DNA of 64,000 bases from Mesotaenium endlicherianum (GCA_009602735.1 WELA01008232.1:63238-127237), one strand, 5' to 3'; counted from the first letter of the stretch, positions 37,632-49,160 are shown. Made by a program: numbers and translations. The notes: generated by a model from the letters alone, not told the origin.

Positions 37632-39635
37632 AAAGAAGGCATCAGTGTGGATCCTAAAAAAGTCCAGACCAAAAGGGACTGGCCAATACCACAATCTGTC
37701 TCTGAAGTAAGATTCTTCCTCGGATTGGCTAACTACTATAGGAGGTTTATTGAGAATTATTCTACAAAGGCCAGTAAACTAACTGACCTTACTAAGGACA
37801 TAGGGTATGTGTGGGGGGAAGAGCAGCAGGCTGCCTTCCAGACCCTTAAGGATGCTCTTGGTTCTGCCCCTATGCTAGCCGTGTATGACCCCAGCAAACT
37901 TGTGCAGGTGGTTACTGATGCTTCTGACTTTGCCATGGGTGCTATTTTGTTGCAGCCTGCTGACAAAACCACAAAGAATGGTAAGGTACGGCAGGAGTGG
38001 CACCCTGTGCTGTATGAGTCCATGAAATCCAACCCAGCTGATGCACTCTCTAGAAGACCTGACTTGCAAGAAAGGATCTTCAGTCAGCATGCTGTAGATA
38101 AAGACCTTTGTGCAATCACTTCACTAAAGGTGAAAAAGTCCTTCCTTGAACAATTTAGGAAGGCCTACCTTTCTGACCCAACATTCGAGCCCAGCCCCAC
38201 GGATGGTGTGTGTCCTGCTACTGCACCTGGGTATAAACTTAAGGGAGGAGTCTAGGTGACTGAAACCACTTCAGGAAGGCTGAAGCTGGTCATTCCTAAT
38301 AACTTAGAAATAAGGTCTCTCTTACTAAGTCAAGCACATGGCAATTTACTGGGTGGGCATTTGGGGCAGGCCAAAACTGTTGGCAAACTGGCAAAACATT
38401 ATCATTGGGCCCCGGGAGGTCTTGAAATACGTGAAGTCCTGTGATCAATGTCAAAGAAATAAATCTAGGCACACACCACCGAGAGGTCTCTTGCAACCAC
38501 TGTCCATCCAAGCGGGACGCTGGGAAACTATATCCATAGATTGGGTGGTCACACTATCGAGAACTGCCAATGGGCATGATGCAATATTGGTAGTCGTGGA
38601 TAACCTGACAAAAATGGTCATTTTTATCCCCACACTGTCGTAGTAGCTGCACTCAAAACAGCGAGACAGTTCTACAATCATGTTGTATGCCAACATGGGC
38701 TTCCCTCTAATATCATCTGAGACAGAGACTCAAAATTTACCTCTAAATTCTGGAGAGCTTTAATGGGGCTAATGGGAGTCAAACAGCTGCTCAGCACAGC
38801 TAACCACCCTCAGACGGATGGGCAGACTAAAAGAACTAACCGAGTTCTGCAGGAGGTGCTGAGAGCCTGTATTAATCAAAAACAAGATAATTGGGATGAC
38901 CTGTTGCCTCAAATTCAGTTTGCGGTCAACAGTGCGGTGCACGCGTCAACGGGCAAGACTCCTTTTGAACTCAGCCTGGGTAAAGTCCCTAAGTCTCCTT
39001 CGGATGTACTAGGGGAGTCTTTAACTCATTCGGACGGGATTGACAATCTGGTGTCCCTCCAATTAACTCAGGAGTTTGCTAACACCCTGTCAGAGGTCCA
39101 ACAAAACCTGCACACAGCCCAAGAAAATCAACAAAAATACGCTAATCAGCATTGTCGCGAGCTGACATTTTCTAAGGGCGATTTGGTCAAACTGCATTCT
39201 CAACACCTGTACCTGCCTGGTGTGGTCAAGAAAAAGCTTGGTCCAGTCAAGGTCGGGGCCATATTCAGTGGTGCGCCGTGTCGATCAGAATGCTTACAAA
39301 CTGAATATGTCAGCGGACTACAAGGGTCACCCAGTCTTTAATGTCTCCTTCCTGGAACCGTACATTAAAGGTGACACACTGTTCACCGGTCGGTAAACTG
39401 TCCAACCGGGACCGGTCCCCGCTGTCAGGGAGGGTGACCCTCATGAATATGAGGTCGAGGAGATTTTAGACGCTTGCTCTGTCTGTCGATCGTCTAAATA
39501 TGTCATGAAGTACCTCATCCGATGGAAGGGTTGCGATGCCTCTGGGGACACTTGGGAGTTTAAAGACCAGCTGACCAATGCCACCGGGGCGTTGAAACGG
39601 TTCTACCTTCGGGCGGCTGGGGCACCTCCCTAATT
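37632..39635 (+). pseudogene. pol region of family B element, part after family D insertion
   Basis: RT thumb (VDPKKVQTKRDWPIP), RNase H (VVTDASDFAMGAILLQP), integrase zinc-binding domain (CDQCQRNKSRHTPP near 38445), integrase core (ISIDWVVTLSRTANGHDAIL; ANHPQTDGQTKRTNR) and a chromodomain remnant (EYEVEEILDACSV...MKYLIRWKGCDASGDTWEF near 39450-39560). Broken fossil. Confidence 0.85.
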
Positions 39636-39970
39636 GTCATGTCCGTAGACATGGAAAGGTGACAGGAGGTCCTGTCTCCATATAAGTTGGAGGGGAATGG
39701 GACAGTTAGTGACAGTTGTGACAGGCAACCCACCTTTAAAATTAAGTTGGAGGGAGTGGTGTTTCATTTCGGGATCGGCGGGAAAACATTTTGATAACCA
39801 TACTACACACTCAATCTGCGCTCACACTCACTTTCTCACTAACTCAATTCTCTCTTATAGTCACTCACACCAGGTATTACACACTAGGAACTCTCCTTAT
39901 CGCGTTCCTCATCAAGTGCACTCAGTAGCGGCAAACCATCATGACTTCACTGACTGCATTGTGTTTATGA
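39636..39970 (+). promoter_or_regulatory. Noncoding spacer between pol and the extra coding region of family B
   Basis: A conserved noncoding block, also present at 5440-5720 and, reversed, at 49140-49200 (shared GTGACAGGAGGTCC and AAGTTGGAGGG). In this copy and in the relic at 5440-5720 it continues as a C/T-rich tract with repeated ACTCACT/ACTCGCT just before an ATG. It looks like a 5' leader, so a separate promoter or splice acceptor for the extra coding region is possible. That is inference. Confidence 0.4.
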
Positions 39971-41634
39971 TTGAGAAGAATGACTCAAAAGTCGGAACTT
40001 AAGAGGAAGAGAAGAGCGGAAGAGGCACATGCAAAACATTTGCAATTCCGTGGCGACATCGAATCATCCTCCATCTTTGCTCGGGAATCACAACGACTCC
40101 AACAACAGCGGGAGGCACATAAGAAGAAAGAGGAGGAGGAACAGGCAAAACTGAGGCAGGAAGAACTGGACAGGAAAGCTACAGAGGAGGTCAAGAAAGC
40201 AGAGGAGGAGAGGCAAGCTGAGGAGAGGCGTAAGCAGCAAGCTGAAGAAGAGCAGAGGAGAATCAACAGCTACCGCTACACAGTGCTGGGCAAGGGCTTT
40301 GATCTACTGGAGGAATTCTTCGAGTATACTCAAAGAAGTCGCAGTGATTCACAGAAGGACATCCTGCAAAGGGAAGGGGAGACATCCAAAAACTTTGACA
40401 AGTATATAGAGGTCAACACAGGGCTCCTCCTCTACCACGATTACGCCAGGATGGTAGGATATACGGTCAGAGAGGCCAAGGCAATGGCCCAGGTGAACAA
40501 AGCAGGGGCTGTATCGATCCCGGGTATCTGGGGGAAAGATAGGGTCATCAGGATGATCCCCATGGATGCGGACAGCTTTAAGGACTCTACATCCCATAAC
40601 AGGTTCAAGGCCATGTATAATGAAGTGGAGAGAAGGAGCTGGGAATCCTTGGCCAGGGATACCAGTCAGCTGGACTTTGCAGGACACTGGTACCCTTGTA
40701 CGCTGAAAAGGACAGACCCTGCCTTCTTCCAGAAGCCCACCGATTGGCGGTGGAAGATCATCAACATGAGGGACCAGCAAAATGACAAAGCGAAGGATGA
40801 GGATTTCCTAACAGACCTAAAAAGGAACATAGTGTTGCCCCCTCAATTGCAGCTTGGAACCCAAGATTGGATGGAGTAAGAGACTGCATTAGCCAAGAAA
40901 TGCAGGAGGACAGGAGCAGGGCCCGAGAGTCATTCTCTAAAGGGAAGCACGGTTATGCCAAATGGGCAAGCAAGCAGGAGGAAAAGGACCTGTATGCAGT
41001 CCGGACTCAGCAACCCCCACCAGCACCCAAAAGGGGAAGGTCAGTGGGATATTCTTTTTCTCGGGAAGAGTTGGTGCAGCTGACAGAAGAGACCCTAGCA
41101 GTCTCAGAAGAACCAGGGGGCGGAGAGGAGGAGAAGTCAGAAGAAGAAGAGGAGGAAGGTGAAGAGGAGGACACTAGCCCCGCTGTGATCCTGACACCTT
41201 CCACATCCCCTGTAAGGGAGAAGACTGGGTTGGCCTTGCAGCAGCTCGCTGAAGAGGAAGATATCACTTGGCTGGGAATTGCCAGAGGACAGAGCCCATC
41301 TGCAGGCACGGAGACCCAGTCGGACAGGGCAGACAGGAGGGCTGCTAGAGGAATAGCCAGAGGCCTGCCGGCATCTCCCTCGCAGAGAGGGCATGTGCCC
41401 TTGGCTCATGTGATGCAACATTCTTCTGGGATACCGGTATATGTACCAGTCAGCTTGAAGGTTGCCCAGGAGAAGGCTGCCTCCATTCAGTTTCAGACTG
41501 TGCAGGAGGAAACAGGCCAATTACTGCGTTCTCCGCGGGGCCCCTACGCGGGTCCTCCAGGCTTCAAGAGACCCCAAGACAGGAGGAGGTCTGGCTCCCC
41601 TGAGTATAGGGCCCCAGCGACATCTCCCTCCTAA
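39971..41634 (+). pseudogene. Extra coding region of family B element, downstream of pol
   Basis: Two long overlapping ORFs (302 and 255 residues) in sense orientation between pol and the 3' LTR. The N-terminal 100 residues are a strongly charged coiled coil (REAHKKKEEEEQAKLRQEEL). A globular-looking part follows (GIWGKDRVIRMIPMDADSF; FAGHWYPCTLKRTDPAFFQK), then a low-complexity acidic, Pro-rich tail (GGGEEEKSEEEEEEGEEEDT). There is no signal peptide, membrane segment or CCHC knuckle, so it does not look like the env-like gene of some plant gypsy elements. I do not recognise the family. A short remnant is present in the second family B copy (about 48650-48850, minus strand). Status in this copy: fossil. 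Confidence 0.75.
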
Positions 41635-41719
41635 TGGCAGTAGGCTGGAAACGGAAGGGACAGCACGCTGTTCTTAGTGTTAGTATTGTCGAGGCGACAA
41701 CATGTTAAGTTTGAGAGAT

Positions 41720-42438
41720 TGTAATGAATCAGTGTATTAGTTGATATAATAATCATTTACATATAATAGTTAAATCAGTTCAGCCTGCTGAACTGTACTT
41801 AACGTTGAGTCTGCTGGACTTCATTAAATGATTACTTTAATGACTTAACCGGGGGCAGCAGGCTGAAGTCAACTTAGGTCAGCTTGCTGACACATTCTTT
41901 GATAGCCAGCTGACTTCCGTACTCGGTAGCAGCGAACTGCCTAGATACGCATCTAAGTATGGTGCGCTTAATGAATGGCCAGATGACATCCTTCGGATGG
42001 ATGGCAATTCGGGATGATGGGAGATGGCGGTGGATTTGGTTAACCGAGGTCCTACCAACGTGGTTAACTCCCGGGTAGGTGGTGCCATCGCACTGACCGT
42101 TGAACTATAAACTCATTCCGTGTACATATGCTAGGTATTGCTCCCGAGTTCGGCATTCGGAAACGAGGCCAGCTCTCTTGTACAGCTTACTGAGAGAGAT
42201 TTGAATCCAAGGCGAGAAGCCATTGATATGCACTATCTCCTAGCCTTGCTTATGTGTGAGTTTACTGGTTGCATTATTGATGCTGGTTTACTTCCATTTG
42301 ACTCACGAGTATTGTCCAATGCTTGTGTGTTGTCTTTTGCTGTTTAATCAATCGACAGAAAATACCATAATGATTGCTTGATGATATAAAGGTCTTCATC
42401 AATTATTAATCGCCTTTTTAGTAAGTCCATTTATTTCA
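41720..42438 (+). repeat. 3' LTR of family B element
   Basis: 719 bp, TGTAATGAATC to TTATTTCA, preceded by a purine-rich stretch (GTTTGAGAGAT). Compared with 24253-24921 it differs at very roughly 9% of aligned positions. Confidence 0.9.
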
Positions 42439-42830
42439 AGAAGGCAGCTGAGGTAAAGATTCAAGGTAGAGATTTTGAGGAAAAATTTATAGCAGCATGC
42501 ACTTCAGACATGATAACTATATGCATGCATATCATGAAGTGCCACATCTCTGCAATGATCAAAAGACACGAAGATCTAGACAAATTTAGCGGTGAGGGAG
42601 TGGAGGCTCTACATGCTTGGCGCAAGTCTGCCAACACAAACAACAGGCTAGGAGGTGTTGACAAGCTAGGGAGAGCAATGGGCAAGAGCAGGGCATCTCA
42701 GACAGTGCAACAAGAGATGTGCCAACAGCATGTGTTAGCAATGCTTCTGAATTCTAGGAAAGATAAAGACATAAGCAAAGGCAGCAGCACCCACATGTAT
42801 GAAATACATGTAAGATTTAAGCATAGCTAA
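42439..42830 (+). pseudogene. Unrecognised split reading frame, part 3 (C-terminal)
   Basis: An open frame directly after the family B element. It reads KAAEVKIQGRDFEEKFIAAC, CMHIMKCHISAMIKRHEDLD and FSGEGVEALHAWRKS, and ends in a stop at about 42828-42830. The His-rich helix followed by FSGEGVE.. is the kind of C-terminal block I associate with the same uncharacterised family as part 2 (HxxxxHxxxMxxxHxxLxxFSxQGxE). The position, order and lack of overlap with part 2 support one ancestral gene. Identity is uncertain. Confidence 0.55.
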
Positions 42831-43882
42831 TCTCAGGCTCCATAGAAGACTCAATGACATGCCTCAAAGCATGATCTCTATCGCTTGCTCTCATTATGTT
42901 AGAGCCTTGTGCATTACCAGTAAAATGTTTTCCCTTCCTGTCAGCAGCTTGCATGATGAAGCTTGAAGGTACTTGCAAATGTGCATGTACAGCTTGTTTT
43001 TCCTTCAACTTAGCTTTTGCCTCAAGCATTATTCTACGACCTTCCTTGTTAGCGAATTGTGTTGCTGTCAAAACTCTAGGAATTGAAATTAGTGGCTTAT
43101 TACTTTTAGCATGGCCTCACCAAGAGCTTGTACACACTTGACACAAGCAATCTCTATTGCACAAGCTACCTCTCGTGATGGTCTCTGTGTCTGCTCTCTC
43201 TCTGCTTTGTCTGCACCAACTCTCTTTTCTACCATCTTTGTACCAGCCACTCTTGCCAATCTTCTAGCTTCTAACATGACCCTCAACTTTTACCCCCCCT
43301 TGCTGAATTTTTGTGGGTTACCAGCCATCTTGAACCAAATATGGCTGTCATATTTAATGTTATGATGAGCTCTCCATCTCTCTTTATCATAGTTCTAATC
43401 AGGTGCCAAAAGAACATGACCACCTCGATTCAGAACTGTAAACGAGAACTTACAAGACAGGTAACACTCTCAGCCCGGTTCATATAAAAAGGAGGAATAA
43501 TTGCCACTAACTCTCCGGACTTTCGCAATATCTTAACTGCTCCCCACTCGGATCCTAATGACACATCGTGAAAAGACAATAAATTGTTAAAGTCTTCTTT
43601 TTTCCAGCACACTCTCCTTATACCAGTACTATGAGATGGTGTGTTTTTGCTAATGTGATAGGCAACTTCGTTACCTACATGGCCAAAGAGAGCCTCATGG
43701 AGAGATTGTGGCACATTATTATCGTGTAATCTAACATTGGCCTGTGAGGTTGAGTTTAGTCTCTTAAAAGGTCTCCTTCTGTACTTAAGAAGCCAATTTG
43801 AGGGGGTCGACTTCCACAAGGACAGGGAACAAATGCTCACATTGGTGACAGTGCTGAGCACCACCACGTGTAGGACAAGCAC
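42817..43882 (-). pseudogene. Unrecognised convergent ORF fragments
   Basis: Three minus-strand open segments in order: 43430-43882 (150 residues; NVPQSLHEALFGHVGNEVAY, CWKKEDFNNLLSFHDV), 43089-43286 (65 residues; RVMLEARRLARVAGTKMVEK) and 42817-43071 (84 residues; RRIMLEAKAKLKEKQAVHAH). They are in different frames, and two of them share an R-xMLEA pattern, so they may be one decayed gene. They converge tail to tail with the split frame ending at 42830, as in two-gene DNA transposons, but no terminal repeats were found. Function unknown. Confidence 0.4.
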
Positions 43883-44669
43883 ACTGGGAGCAGGTTTTAG
43901 ATATGAAGTCCCTCATAGATTTCTAAAGCTTTTAACAAAGTTTAGAAAGTATATTCAACACTGAATGCAAGTGCCCAAACCCTAGCAGCCACACATTTTT
44001 AGGTCTGTTCATGCTTTTCCCACTTGTATAGCAAATTTCGGGCGATTTCATGAAGAATTGCACCTTCTAAGTGCACTTGCGCAACATCTTCCACCCTCCT
44101 CACTCATCACCTCCTGGACCCGCTTCCAGATAATCACAAATTACAAGCAAATTACAAAAGCAAACAAGATTTTGTGCGATTCAACTGAGTGAAACTCACA
44201 GACGAATCAGTGAAATCAACTTCTAATATATATACTTAAGTTTTAAGTCATTTATGGGGCACGTCATGGCAACAAAAAAATGTTAACAGAGCATCTAAAT
44301 TGCATTCGTAGAAATAATAAGATTTCTAGATGTTGTTAACTTCTTCAATACTTCACCTGATTTTCTATTTTAGACCTGTATGTGTAGGCCAACGAGTAAG
44401 GAACGTACCGGAGAAGCTAAAGTAAAAAGTAAGTTAAGAACTTGAGACTTTGAAGTAGTTATAAACTAGTGTGCCGTCGCCTTCTTAACTTCGAACTCAA
44501 CGACTAGAACTAGTACTCTCTACGTACGAAAGAGGGTCGCGCACGCCAAATTTTGGTGTCCAATTTTTCCCCCAATTGAGTTTCAGTGAATACTTGCGTA
44601 TTTTCATATTTTACACGTGTAACTTTAATACGTATCCATTATCCCAATACTTTGTCTTTGTATTCCATA
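43883..44669. other. No recognised feature
   Basis: A+T-rich DNA with no coding frame of note, no terminal repeats and no RNA-like folding that I can identify. Confidence 0.4.
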
Positions 44670-45286
44670 ACTAGGTGGTCACTAGGTACATAGCAGGCGG
44701 GATCTTGTGGTCCCTCATTCTAGACAATCGGCTTTACAGTCGGGATTTTACTTCCAAGTCGGGTGGTGCACTTTTGGTTCGTTATTATGTACAACTTTCA
44801 CGCAATTTGACTCGACGCCTTTGTCTATGCACCAAATTGAGCGAACTAGGACTTTTTGGCAAGGTCTTGTCAAAGAGTGCTTGTTTTCGTTAGATTTGCT
44901 TGATTTGGTAAAATTTGGACAAAATTGTCGCTTCTGATGCCTTCGGGTCATATAGTGGACAACTTTCACGATTTTGCACCTAAGTCAGCAGGATATGTTT
45001 GAGCTACATCATGGTGATCTGAATGAGAACGCCTTTGCTATTCAATCCTTTGATGTGGTGGATGTGCTTATACATGCTTGTATGCCTAGTAGGCAAGAGT
45101 CCATGAGTTTCTAAAGGAGAAGCTTTAGTCCTCAAGTTCGTCTTTTTCTTGTGCCTTAAATTAGACTATAGCATAGTACGGTAAGTGAGTCAAGGGGTAC
45201 AAATGGTTTAACCGAACTCATTGTGAGGTCAAAAATTGCTCCTTGATTTACACGTTTCCAAATATTTTCATCAATAAGCAAGTCCA
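44670..45286 (+). mobile_element. LTR fragment of the long family B variant
   Basis: Matches the right half of the solo LTR at 8932-10191: GGTGGTCACTAGGTACATAG occurs at both 9532 and 44671, and similarity continues to the AATAAGCAAG shared near the end. The left half and the terminal GATTCATTTCA are missing. Old relic. Confidence 0.75.
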
Positions 45287-45920
45287 ACTAAACCTGTCAC
45301 ATTCGCCATAGCCCAAGGCAGGAGGCTTGACTTTATGCATCCATATGCCAAACTTTTTTAGTATTTCAAGTCATGAAAGAATTGAGCATCAAGTCACCTT
45401 CCGAATGGTAGCGATTTTGCGTCGTTTGGATATATATTGAAGAGGATATTTGCGTTTGAGTCCGCACCACCTACCGGCCCGTAGTGGAAATGTCCCAAGG
45501 GCCACTACGTGACTATACTTGCCCACAGGCCACACATTGGGCTATTCGCAACCCAGAGTAGACCCTCTTTGTACGCACAAATCCGCAAGTCCCTTAGAAC
45601 ACATAATGCTTACATTTCTATAGTTTAAGTGCACCAAAATAGTTACAACTTGGTAATCGCATCACCTACAAATAGAGGAAGTTTCCTCAAGTTTCAGATT
45701 CAACTTTGAGGTATTATTTAGGACATATTGGTCAAGGTAAGGTCCGTCAATGAGGAGCTCTTGCCTCATTCTTGCATCTACTGTTGATTGGTTTGAGTTG
45801 TGCTTAGCCTATAGGTGTGCTCGCACATCCTTTGCACACATTTGTGGAAGTAATTAGGTCCTTTTGGAGTGACCCTATGCATTGAGTCGGCACCTAACCC
45901 CGCCGATTCCTGAGAAGTAT
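45287..45920. other. No recognised feature
   Basis: No gene or repeat recognised between the LTR fragment and the next solo LTR. Confidence 0.4.
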
Positions 45921-45925
45921 AAATC

Positions 45926-46427
45926 TGTAGTGAAACAGATAGATAAAGTACTTAGTAAAACAAAATAATTTATCCATTCAAGACAAGGATCTTTGAACAC
46001 AAGTGGTAGCTTCTTGAAAGAGAGGTGGCTTCTTGATAGTTAATATATTTCTGGAATTTGGCAAGTACAAGAGTGATTTTGGAATGTCTTTCTATGTTCT
46101 AGCTTTTGTTTAAATACTTGCTACATAAGTAATTTCTAGAAAGGTGTATGTTGATGTGTTGGCACCCAACACATCCCAAAACTTGCCACCTCTTTCTAGA
46201 ATAATGTACACATGTCCTTTTGACCTAAAAATGGCACATTTGACTTTTGCCACATGGAGTTCTTCTAGGTCCTTCCTCTAACTTCAAAAATGCCTTAGAA
46301 GGTTCAAAGGACATGAACCAAGTCACTAGAGTATCTATTCACACTTGACTCCACACAATACTACTCCAATATATTCAAAAGCATTAAAATACATGCAAAC
46401 TAATATATTATAACTCAAATCACTCCA
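45926..46427 (-). mobile_element. Solo LTR of family A with perfect TSD
   Basis: 502 bp, the reverse complement of the family A LTR (501 bp at 6116-6616). Flanked by the perfect duplication AAATC (45921-45925 and 46428-46432). No internal sequence remains, so it arose by LTR-LTR recombination. Confidence 0.92.
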
Positions 46428-46432
46428 AAATC

Positions 46433-46973
46433 TCTGGAGATACCCTGAGAGAGGCATCTTCAGAAGTGCTTAATGGCAAATTGTAAGTAAAAGAGTTATC
46501 AGTAAAGTTCACCCTTTTATCTCTTGTTATTTTAGGGCCAGAATTTGTGAGGAGCAATCCGGCTTCTCCTAGGCCAATTTCCAATCAATTGAAGAACTTC
46601 ACAAGTGGTGAGCAAAATTACAGCTTAAACCCTTACAGGTTCTAACCTAAAAGACGTTTTTCAATGAGCTATCAGTGATCTTTAGAGCCTTATCTCATTA
46701 GTTCTTCTCTTTCCAATTTAAGTCTTGAGGTGCTTACTCTTATTAGTGCAAATTCCTCATAATCTCTCTTTTTTTTGCTATAAAGCTACATGTAAGATAG
46801 ATTCTATTGCACCAAAACTTGCTGACTGGATTTGTACTGCTTATGCCGTTGATGCAAGCTCAAGCTCTTAACACGTGATAAAGGTAAAAAGCTTCTCACA
46901 ACCATTGGTGACATACTCATCAAGGTTGAGCTAAGCTGGTGAAATTTCATACGGTAATCTATACTTCGAATGC
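46433..46973. other. No recognised feature
   Basis: A+T-rich sequence without a recognisable gene or repeat. Confidence 0.4.
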
Positions 46974-47610
46974 CCTCGAGGGTCGTAGGCTAATAGGTTT
47001 GATGATATAGAGATAATGGTTTCAAGGCATGACAAAAATGCCAAGGTGGGGCCTTTAAGAGGACCATGGTGTCTCGTGAGTGGCCGTAAATAGTCGCGCC
47101 AAGAGTGAAAATGTACCTATCAAATGAAGCGAATAATAACCAACCAAATGATGCCTTTTTGGTCGCATTGGAAAGCTTGCTCAATTCTCTACACTTTGTA
47201 ACCTGGAATGTTGTGGAAGAGTAAGTTCGCATGTTGTGAAAGAGTAAGTAACCATAATTTAGGGTTGATTTTACACACTTAAAGGTCGACTTTGGTTGTC
47301 ACATCTATAAGCTACTAAATCATGACAATGCTCTTGAGGGTTGTTAGTTGGTATATGTGATATAGATGGAGATAAAATTTGCAACGCTTGACAACAATGC
47401 TAAGGTTGGACCTTCAGGAGGGCCGGGTTGCCTCGTGAGAGGCCGTGAGTGGTCGCGGGAAGAGCCAAACAGTAGCTTTCACTATAATGTAAACATTTCA
47501 CGAAGTAACCAAGCAAGTGACGCAATTCTGGTTGCATGAAATAATTGTTTGCACTTTTGTGACTTGTGATTTTACAAAAGAGTAAATGAACTATATGATT
47601 GGGATGCAAT
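46974..47610. repeat. Two diverged tandem repeat units
   Basis: The block from about 46980 (GACAAAAATGCCAAGG, TCTCGTGAGTGGCCGT) recurs from about 47336 (GACAACAATGCTAAGG, CCTCGTGAGAGGCCGT) in the same orientation with a spacing of about 355 bp. Both continue through a segment ending near GAAAGAGTAAGT/AAAAGAGTAAAT. The units are clearly related but strongly diverged. Not coding as far as I can see. Confidence 0.7.
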
Positions 47611-47635
47611 ATGTCTTGGTTGACCTAGGGTCAAT

Positions 47636-48353
47636 TGAAATGAATCCACTTACCAATAGGCGATTAAATATTAATAGATATTTTTATATCAGCGAGTAAT
47701 CTTTATGGTATTTTCTGTTAACTGATTAAATAACAAAAGACAACACACTAGCAGTGGACAATACTCGCAAGTCAAATGCAAGTAAATTGACATCAATAAT
47801 GCAATCAGTAAACTCATACATAAGCAAGGCTAGAAGACAGTGCGTGTCAATGGCTTCTCGTTTTGAATTCAGATATCTCTCAATAAGCAGTACAAGAGAG
47901 TTGGCCTCGTTTCCGAATGCCCAACTCGAGAGCAATGTCTAGCGTATGTACATGGAATGAGTTTATTGTTCAATGGCAAGTGCGATGGCACCTCCTACTC
48001 GGGAGTTAACCACGTTGGTAGAACCTCGGTTAACCAAATCCACCACCATCTCCCATTATCTCAAATCGCCATCCATCCCAAGGATGTCATCTGGCCATTC
48101 ATCTAGCATATCACACTTAGAAACATATCTAGGCAGTTCGCTGCTACCGAGTACGAAAGTCAGCTGGCTGTCAAAGAATGTGTCAGCAAGCTGACCTAAG
48201 TTGACTTCAGCCTGATGCTCTCGGCTAAGTTATTAAACTGATAAGTATATAAAGTCCAGCAGATTGAATATTGACTAAAGTTGAGCAGGCTGAACTTAAT
48301 TAACTATGATATATAAATGAATATTATATCTACCAATATACTGATTCATTACA
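47636..48353 (-). repeat. 3' LTR of second family B element
   Basis: 718 bp, bounded by TGAAATGAATC and GATTCATTACA on the plus strand. Confidence 0.9.
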
Positions 48354-49160
48354 ATCCCTCCAACTTAAATTGTTGTCGCCTCGACAACATTAAACTATAA
48401 AATTATTTGGGCAGGAAACTAATAGAACTAACCCCCCACCGCCTGCCTCTTGCTTCAACACTGTTGCCTAGCTGTGGAGATCACTAGTGACAGTAAACTG
48501 TCACCTCCACCCTCAGTCCACTTCCGTTGTGGGGTGCAAACAGAGAGGCCTCCAGCAAGGCTTGACTGGAGGATAGATTTTGATGTTTAGGGGGTTGTTC
48601 CTGGGGCTCCAGGATCTGGAGATTGAAATCTGGACCTAGTTTTAGTCAGCTCTCTAGGTCTGTCAGCTGGCCTTCTAAAGAACCCTGTTTTGTTCTAACG
48701 GGACGTTGCCGCCAGCTCTTTCTGGTATTGCTCCATTGTCCTCCTGGCTTCTTCTGCCTTGCGCTTTCTGTCTTCCTTTTGTGTGGTGGGAGCCAACCTG
48801 CACATGTAACCAGGGCACAAGTTAGTAGGATCTCAATCTTTGTCACAGGAGTGTACAGGAAGAGAAGTGGTTTGTATCAGTATGATAGGTTTGTTCCCTT
48901 TTACAGGGTGGTTACTAAGAGTTAGCGGAGCTGCAGTGCGATGAGGATAAACGAATGAATATGTGTGCAGGGTGAGTTAAGTGATATGTTGATGTGCTGG
49001 TCCCTTTCTCCTTCCGAGTGGTGGACACTCGCCAACTTAGCTTAATGTGGGCCTGGCTGTCACATCTATCACTATACAGACACTTAACTATTGACATTAT
49101 ACTGTCAATAACTATCCCTTTCTCGCGCATTAACTGTCATTTACTGGCATATTTTCCCTC
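48354..49160 (-). pseudogene. Post-pol region with a remnant of the extra coding region
   Basis: Next to the LTR is the shared GTCGAGGCGACAA motif also found at 41688. Near 48700-48790 the minus strand encodes RKRKAEEARRTMEQYQKEL, which resembles the charged coiled-coil start of the extra coding region at 39971 (ELKRKRRAEEAHAKHLQ). Most of that region is not recognisable here. Fossil. Confidence 0.55.

Larger units (their letters stand above)
24253..42438 (+). mobile_element. Family B Ty3/gypsy element with nested insertions, broken
   Basis: LTRs begin TGTAATGAATC and end with an inverted copy. The flanks ACAAG (24248-24252) and AGAAG (42439-42443) are a 4-of-5 target duplication. Order: 5' LTR (holding piggyBac), primer site, gag, protease, RT (holding the family D element), RNase H, integrase, chromodomain, noncoding spacer, an extra coding region, purine tract, 3' LTR. 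Without the insertions it would be about 8.4 kb. The LTRs differ by very roughly 9%, so it is old. Broken, with ten or more breaks. Related copies: 47636-55772 and 3950-5720. Confidence 0.9.

Noticed and set aside
39971-41634. Envelope-like gene of the gypsy element
   Set aside because: No signal peptide, transmembrane segment or fusion-peptide-like stretch is visible. The product looks cytoplasmic, with a coiled coil and an acidic tail.
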